From contig MNIY01000077.1 in the NCBI GenBank assembly GCA_001919995.1, positions 1-11,572 on the forward strand: a stretch of DNA of 11,572 nt. The letters run 5' to 3'. Within the stretch, counting starts at the first letter, position 1. Each line of letters starts with the position of its first letter. This stretch comes from Ktedonobacter sp. 13_1_20CM_4_53_11. Its GTDB lineage: Bacteria > Chloroflexota > Ktedonobacteria > Ktedonobacterales > Ktedonobacteraceae. The translations under genes were made by a program, and so were the position numbers. This document shows, piece after piece, positions 5,488 to 11,572 of this stretch. The notes under the pieces are model-generated. The model worked only from the letters and a program-made list of their open reading frames with translations, was not told the DNA's origin and made no database searches.

Positions 5488-6249
5488 ATGAATTCCATCC
5501 CTACCCCATCTGATGACAAACAACCTCGCGATATGGCCTATTGGGCGCAGCCAGTCTCGACTATGAAAGTGGGAAGAATGCCCACAAGTGCGCTCAACCT
5601 GAATGTCGAGGGACGCCAGACCATGAGTCCGCTACAAGGCTTCGGCCAGTTGTGGCAGAAAACCTTTCAGGTGCGTCTGAGTGGGACTTCCGTCAAACCA
5701 GTTGAGGTCATCAGAACATGGAAGGAGAATTTCCCGACGTTCTGGCCGAAGTGGGATCGTTTCTATAAGCCAGTCACTGGTATTGCCCCAGGTGAGGTAG
5801 CGCTTATTAACATGTTGCTCCCTGGTGACATTTCAGTTGGCCTACCACTCTCTACAGGAGTACTGGTAATCTACGCTGACGAGGAATCTTTCACCTTCAT
5901 GAACCCAGAGGGGCATATGTTTGCCGGCTGGATCACCTTTAGCGCCTATGAAGAAGAGGGGGACACCATCGCACAGATCCTGGTGCTTGTGCGCACCAAC
6001 GACCTGGCGTATGAAGTGGGCTTCCGCCTGGGAGGCACGAAACATGAGAATCGATTCTGGCAGTACACACTCAAATCGGTAGCGGCACACTTTGGTGTGA
6101 ACGAGCCAGTGCAAACCCGGGTTGTCTGTATCGACCCAAAGGTCCAGTGGTCGCAGTTCTGGAACATCTGGCAGAATGCAGCCATTCGTACATTTCTGTA
6201 CAGGATGTTAACACCCGTACGTTGGACGATTAAGCGTGTCTCGCGTTGA
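5488..6249 (+). CDS. Unknown 253-aa protein, possibly DUF1990/SRPBCC-like
   Basis: ATG at 5488 follows a consensus AGGAGGA at 5473-5479. The protein is soluble, Trp-rich and has no signal peptide. Residues about 60-200 read as alternating strands: FQVRLSGTSVKPVEVI, PGEVALINMLLPG, TGVLVIYADEESFTFMNPEG, HMFAGWITFSAYEEEGD, AQILVLVRTNDLAYEVGFRL. The pattern of 'TGV..IYADEESF.F..PEGH' followed by a strand-rich section and a closing helix resembles DUF1990/SRPBCC proteins, but I cannot confirm this. A basic C-terminal end follows (YRMLTPVRWTIKRVSR). It closes the MFS group, 43 bp after the 54-aa frame. Confidence 0.75.
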   Translation: MNSIPTPSDDKQPRDMAYWAQPVSTMKVGRMPTSALNLNVEGRQTMSPLQGFGQLWQKTFQVRLSGTSVKPVEVIRTWKENFPTFWPKWDRFYKPVTGIAPGEVALINMLLPGDISVGLPLSTGVLVIYADEESFTFMNPEGHMFAGWITFSAYEEEGDTIAQILVLVRTNDLAYEVGFRLGGTKHENRFWQYTLKSVAAHFGVNEPVQTRVVCIDPKVQWSQFWNIWQNAAIRTFLYRMLTPVRWTIKRVSR

Positions 6250-6334
6250 GTTTCCTAATCTACCTACGGGAACTACCACTCCGCTCTTCTTCGCGTCGCA
6301 GTACAGCCATGCACCTTAGAACGGGAGTAGAACG

Positions 6335-6796
6335 ATGAACACGCAACAGGCACCGGCTCCAACTGCTCTGGGACGCGAACCGCAGAGTAGGGAGAACACG
6401 CGCTTGCGTGGTCACTGGCTTGTGCTGGCACGGATCGCGCTGCTTGCCATCACCGTCCTGGCGCTAGTAGTCTACATCGCCGGTACCCCGGCCAACGTGG
6501 CCTGGTTCAACTCCCTCCACACTGACTGTCTCGACATCTGCATGACCGCAGCCACGGTCCAATCGCTGCACGCGCTGGGCATCCCGATCACGATCTTCGC
6601 CGTCTATTGGACATCGGTCAATCTCTTGTTTGCCCTGACATACTTCGGGGTAGCTGCCCTCATTTTCTGGCACAAGCCTGATGACTGGATGGGCTTGCTT
6701 GCTTCTTTCTCCCTGGTGACTCTGGGGGCTGCTTTCCCAAGCGTACCTGCTGCACTAGTAGATGTCTACCCTGCCTGGTGGGACACCTCGCCGTAA
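6335..6796 (+). pseudogene. Sensor histidine kinase, membrane N-terminus only, truncated by E2
   Basis: ATG at 6335 follows GGGAG. The 153 residues contain a hydrophilic start and a helix (WLVLARIALLAITVLALVVY). An extracytoplasmic loop with two Cys follows (TDCLDICM), and then further helices (IPITIFAVYWTSVNLLFAL, FGVAALIFWHK, LASFSLVTLGAAF) ending VDVYPAWW. This matches the membrane sensor half of Ktedonobacterial histidine kinases, which continue with more helices, HisKA_3 and HATPase domains. The codon for the second W ends at 6781 and the E2 terminus begins at 6782; the last residues (DTSP) come from the inverted repeat. No kinase domain is present, and none continues after 11463. Confidence 0.7.
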
Positions 6797-6836
6797 CATG
6801 TTTGACGTATTTGGTCAGTGCAAAGTGAGCAAAAAA
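6782..6836 (+). repeat. E2 left terminal inverted repeat (55 bp)
   Basis: Starts GACACCTCGCCGTAACATG, contains TTGACGTATTTGGTCAGTGC and ends GTGAGCAAAAAA. It differs from the right copy at only two positions, both T for C. Confidence 0.9.
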
Positions 6837-6847
6837 CGCCTGTGGGC

Positions 6848-6876
6848 TTGCAAATAGGGAAAAATCCAGGTACGAT
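6848..6876 (+). promoter_or_regulatory. Candidate transposase promoter
   Basis: TTGCAA (6848-6853), a 17-base spacer and TACGAT (6871-6876) lie between the E2 left repeat and the transposase, about 40 bp before the GTG. Each box matches consensus at 4 of 6 positions, with ideal spacing. Confidence 0.4.
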
Positions 6877-6915
6877 TGATGCATCAGCCTATTTCATCGT
6901 GTTGGAGGGAGCACG

Positions 6916-8706
6916 GTGCCCAAACGCAAGCGGGTTCAACGAGAGCATACCGAGGACTGGAAAACCATCCAGCAGTACACGCTCTGGCCGGAGCAAACGG
7001 CATATGAGTTATTGCGCCCTGTCGTACTTTTCGGCGATCCAGCCATTCAACGGGCAAAAGAGACAGGTGAGCCACGCCCTACCCTGGAACGCAAAGCCGA
7101 TGCTTTTGACGAGCAGGGCATGGTCAGCTTGTTTGCATCCAGGCCCCGCAAACAGCCCCAGGAAACGGCGCGGAGCCTACCACCAGATATGCGGCAGTTG
7201 ATTGTTGACTTGCGCGTTGAATTACCTACCATGTCTTTGCGCGAAATCGCGGAGATCTGCGAGGCTCGTTTTCAGCGGCGTCCTTCGCATAATTCGGTCA
7301 AGATGGTGCTGGCCTCCGGGCCGCCACCTTCGATCAATACTCGCCGCTATCAAACCTGGGACCAGATCCCTGATCCGGCAGAACGCAGGCATGCTGTAGT
7401 CCAGCTCCACGCGGAAGGCTGGTCAATTACTTCAATTGCCGAGTATTTAGCAACCTCGCGGCAGACGGTGTATACGACATTGAAACGATGGGTCAAAGAG
7501 GGGGTCCGAGGGCTGGACGATAAGTCGCGCGCGCGCAAAGCGCCGAGAGTCGTGACAATGGAAATTGCCAACGAGATTCGCAAAAAGCAGGAAAATCCGC
7601 TGATTGGTGAGTGGCGCATGCACGCCGCGCTTCTCCAGGAGGGCATCAAGGTGTCCCCACGTACCTGTGGGCGTATCATGGCAAAGCACCGCGCTCTCTA
7701 TGGGTGGGATAAGCAGAAAGCGCCGCCCAAGCCCAAGAAAGAGATGCCCTTTAAAGCCTCTCGGAGACACGAATATTGGAGTATCGATATACGTTATATA
7801 GAGCACCACCAACTTCCTAATATTAAAGGTCCAGTATATGTAATTAGTGTCCTTGAGAATTTTTCGAGAATGCTGCTTGCTTCTGCTATCTCGGAAAGGC
7901 AGGACACTGCCGCCTACCTGTGGGTACTCGCCAAAGCTCTGCGAAATTACGGGGCTCCAGAGGCCATTGTTACGGATAGTGGTGGGGTCTTCTATTCAAA
8001 ACGTGCAATGGCTATTTACGAAGCTCTGGACATCCGCAAAGAGCGGATTGACCCCCGGCAGAGCTGGCAAAATTACATAGAGGCGCATTTCGGGATAATG
8101 CGGCGTCTCGCGGATTACTATCTAAACAAAGCGTCCACGCTGGACGAGATGAAGAAGGCTCATCGGAAATTCATTCGGGACTACAACTGCCAGATTCACT
8201 TCGCGCATCGTGAACGTCAGGACGGACGACACAGCCCCCAGGATGTGCTACGAGGCGTGCTAGCGCGTACCCTCGAAGCTTCAACGCTGGCCCGCATCTT
8301 CTTTGCGACAGAGTTTATCCGCCACCTGGATCGATCAGGATATATCCGCTTTCGCCGATGGCGCTTCTATGCAGAGGAGGGGCTGGCTTCGCAGCAAGTT
8401 CAGGTCAGCATCTACACCAGCACGCTCAAGATCGAATATCAGGAGACGGAGCTGGCCTTCTACACGATGGAGTGGGCGGAGGACAACAAACACATCAAAG
8501 AGGTGAAGAATCCGCGTCTCATCGAGACTGGCTATCAGTCGCCACACTTGAAGCTGTGGACGCTCGGACCTGATGAATGGCTGCTCTTTCTGAAGTTGCC
8601 TGACTACACAGCACGGAAAAAGCCGCAGAGAAAGCCGGATGTGATCCAACTTCCTCTGCTCGATCCTGACGAAAACCAGCGCGAGCCTCGTCTCATCATG
8701 AGGTGA
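6916..8706 (+). CDS. DDE transposase (IS481/TnsB-like, integrase core plus Mu-type C-terminus)
   Basis: A 596-residue protein with a GTG start (PKRKRVQREH) and GGAGGGA 5 bases upstream. Two helix-turn-helix segments are visible: MSLREIAEICEARF (about 106-119) and WSITSIAEYLATSRQTVYTT (169-188). A basic linker follows, then an RNase-H-fold core. The catalytic triad is D291 (YWSIDIRY), D354 (IVTDSGG) and E389 (WQNYIEAHFG), with 34 residues between the second Asp and the Glu. The C-terminal part (YIRFRRWRFYAEEGL, then QVQVSIYTSTLKIEY) resembles the Mu-transposase C-terminal barrel. The protein appears complete, with no frameshift. It would cut and join at the E2 termini and, given the shared end sequence, perhaps at E1's. 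Confidence 0.9.
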   Translation: MPKRKRVQREHTEDWKTIQQYTLWPEQTAYELLRPVVLFGDPAIQRAKETGEPRPTLERKADAFDEQGMVSLFASRPRKQPQETARSLPPDMRQLIVDLRVELPTMSLREIAEICEARFQRRPSHNSVKMVLASGPPPSINTRRYQTWDQIPDPAERRHAVVQLHAEGWSITSIAEYLATSRQTVYTTLKRWVKEGVRGLDDKSRARKAPRVVTMEIANEIRKKQENPLIGEWRMHAALLQEGIKVSPRTCGRIMAKHRALYGWDKQKAPPKPKKEMPFKASRRHEYWSIDIRYIEHHQLPNIKGPVYVISVLENFSRMLLASAISERQDTAAYLWVLAKALRNYGAPEAIVTDSGGVFYSKRAMAIYEALDIRKERIDPRQSWQNYIEAHFGIMRRLADYYLNKASTLDEMKKAHRKFIRDYNCQIHFAHRERQDGRHSPQDVLRGVLARTLEASTLARIFFATEFIRHLDRSGYIRFRRWRFYAEEGLASQQVQVSIYTSTLKIEYQETELAFYTMEWAEDNKHIKEVKNPRLIETGYQSPHLKLWTLGPDEWLLFLKLPDYTARKKPQRKPDVIQLPLLDPDENQREPRLIMR

Positions 8707-8732
8707 CTCTTACACCTAAGATCGCTTGAAAG

Positions 8733-8753
8733 CCCCTGGCATTTATGCAGGGG
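8733..8753. terminator. Hairpin between convergent genes, weak terminator candidate
   Basis: CCCCTG (8733-8738) pairs with CAGGGG (8748-8753), and CAT/ATG extends the stem past a bulged G. It lies 27 bp after the transposase stop and between convergent genes, so it could serve both strands, but there is no proper T-run. The rest of 8707-8812 shows nothing else. Confidence 0.35.
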
Positions 8754-8812
8754 ATGAAAAGCGTTCCTTTCTTTGCTCGCTTCATTTGGAGCTATTGACA
8801 ACAGTAGTTGAC

Positions 8813-8995
8813 TCAGCAGGGAACGGTTGAAGATCGCGCTTTCCGGGGAGGCTGATGGGGAGGAAAAGAGACCACCTCTCCTCGAATACGAGCCATCCCG
8901 ATAGCACCACAAAGAGGACACTGACATGTTGCCACGCCTGCCTGCGCCGGGCTTCGCTCTCCGAGAGGGCAATGATCGCATTGGAGAACGAGCAT
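8813..8995 (-). CDS. 60-aa zinc-ribbon-like protein, E2 cargo
   Basis: ATG at 8995 follows GGAGGAG and GGGGGA tracts, a strong purine-rich ribosome site. The protein begins MLVLQCDHC and contains a second Cys pair in TCQCPLCG. Cys residues 6, 9, 26 and 29 could bind one zinc as a rubredoxin-like knuckle, with additional Cys at 24 and at the very C-terminus (STVPC). A short strand (ARIRGEVVSF) and a Pro-rich tail follow. I do not recognise a named family. It lies 84 bp after the aldo/keto reductase on the same strand, so co-transcription is likely. It could be a small redox or DNA-binding partner. Confidence 0.5.
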   Translation of the reverse strand: MLVLQCDHCPLGERSPAQAGVATCQCPLCGAIGMARIRGEVVSFPPHQPPRKARSSTVPC

Positions 8996-9079
8996 TTTTC
9001 CCCCGCTCCTCCTCTTTGTGCTCTCCTCCTTCGGAAAACGCTCTCTCCGTTACCAGATGCACACGGGCCGCTCGTACGT

Positions 9080-11201
<2,122 letters not shown>

Positions 11202-11297
11202 GAAAGACGGGCACATCCGAGACAGAGCATGATCTCCCTCACTCGGGCATCCTCCTGCCCTCATACTGCCTTGGTTGAAGATCCCGACCGTAGCAGA

Positions 11298-11323
11298 GCA
11301 TGGCTGGGCAAACTCAGCCATGC
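11298..11323 (+). terminator. Hairpin after the AraC gene
   Basis: GCATGGCTG (11298-11306) and CAGCCATGC (11315-11323) form a perfect 9-bp stem with an 8-base loop, about 97 bp after the regulator's stop. The following CTATTCCTC is only mildly T-rich. The remaining bases from 11202 to 11408 show no supported gene. Confidence 0.5.
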
Positions 11324-11408
11324 CTATTCCTCGCTCAAAGAGAGTTATGCCCGTAATGCTTGCTACTTTGCGGCTGGTGACAGCTTACTGATCTGTAGCG
11401 ATACCCCT

Positions 11409-11463
11409 TTTTTTGCTCACTTTGCACTGACCAAATACGTCAAGCATGTTGCGGCGAGGTGTC
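11409..11463 (-). repeat. E2 right terminal inverted repeat (55 bp)
   Basis: On the minus strand it starts GACACCTCGCCGCAACATG at 11463 and ends GTGAGCAAAAAA at 11409. It matches 6782-6836 at 53 of 55 positions. Confidence 0.9.
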
Positions 11464-11529
11464 GTCGGCAAGAAACCACGCCACGACCTCATTGACATAT
11501 ACCTTTCCTACCCATTGGACTAAAAATCC

Positions 11530-11558
11530 TTGATGGATAGGAGAACAACAGGTATACT
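11530..11558 (+). promoter_or_regulatory. Candidate promoter pointing out of the window
   Basis: TTGATG (11530-11535), a 17-base spacer and TATACT (11553-11558) form a good -35/-10 pair near the right edge, outside E2. It would drive a gene beyond the window; 11464-11529 holds no gene I can support. Confidence 0.4.
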
Positions 11559-11572
11559 GCATGCAAAACAGG

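Overview
The window looks like accessory, transposon-rich DNA from a Ktedonobacteria-type member of the Chloroflexota. The argument rests on recognising protein styles, not on a search: a GC-rich HTH regulator with the 'AFAAGREEEEIRALW' style N-terminus (typically followed by NB-ARC/WD40 in that class), a membrane-domain histidine-kinase N-terminus with the 'ALG...VYPAWW' layout, TnsB/IS481-like transposases with 'QADHTPLDI' or 'SWQNYIEAHFG' motifs, and many decayed fragments. Confidence in the class is moderate.

Layout. 1-485 (-): N-terminal part of an XRE-type regulator that runs off the left edge. 486-1140: mostly non-coding, with two perfect hairpins, a tandem 10-bp repeat and one weak small ORF. 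1149-2150 (+): a gene for an 88-residue single-pass membrane protein, cut in two by a 727-bp insertion (1241-1967) here called E1. E1 has 58/59-bp terminal inverted repeats and an 8-bp target duplication (TACTTCGC). It carries one SRPBCC-fold gene and no transposase. 2151-3800: a gene graveyard with an acylating aldehyde dehydrogenase (AdhE-like) core fragment (-), a DUF998 membrane-protein fragment (+) and a decayed DDE transposase fragment (-). 3820-6249 (+): a probable operon of an MFS transporter, a translationally coupled 54-residue membrane peptide, a strong 20-bp hairpin and a 253-residue unknown protein that may be DUF1990/SRPBCC-like. 6335-6796 (+): the membrane N-terminus of a sensor kinase, truncated exactly where the next element begins.

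6782-11463: a 4,682-bp segment bounded by 55-bp inverted repeats (53/55 identical), here called E2. It holds a full-length 596-residue DDE transposase (+), a 60-residue zinc-ribbon protein (-), an aldo/keto reductase (-) and a divergently transcribed AraC-family regulator (+). The AraC/AKR pair recalls the YqhC-DkgA aldehyde-response pair of E. coli, so the cargo reads as a portable carbonyl/aldehyde detoxification module.

The main observation is that E1 and E2 have related termini: both start GACAC, share GCCG, ATGC/ATGT, GAC, TGGTCAGT and a final A-run, and match at 27 of the first 38 positions without gaps. E1 therefore looks like a non-autonomous, passenger-carrying relative that a transposase of the E2 type could move. 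This suggests a family of cargo-carrying elements (SRPBCC in one, AKR/AraC in the other) in the same neighbourhood. The terminus comparison and the E1 target duplication are read directly from the sequence; mobility and cargo function are inference.
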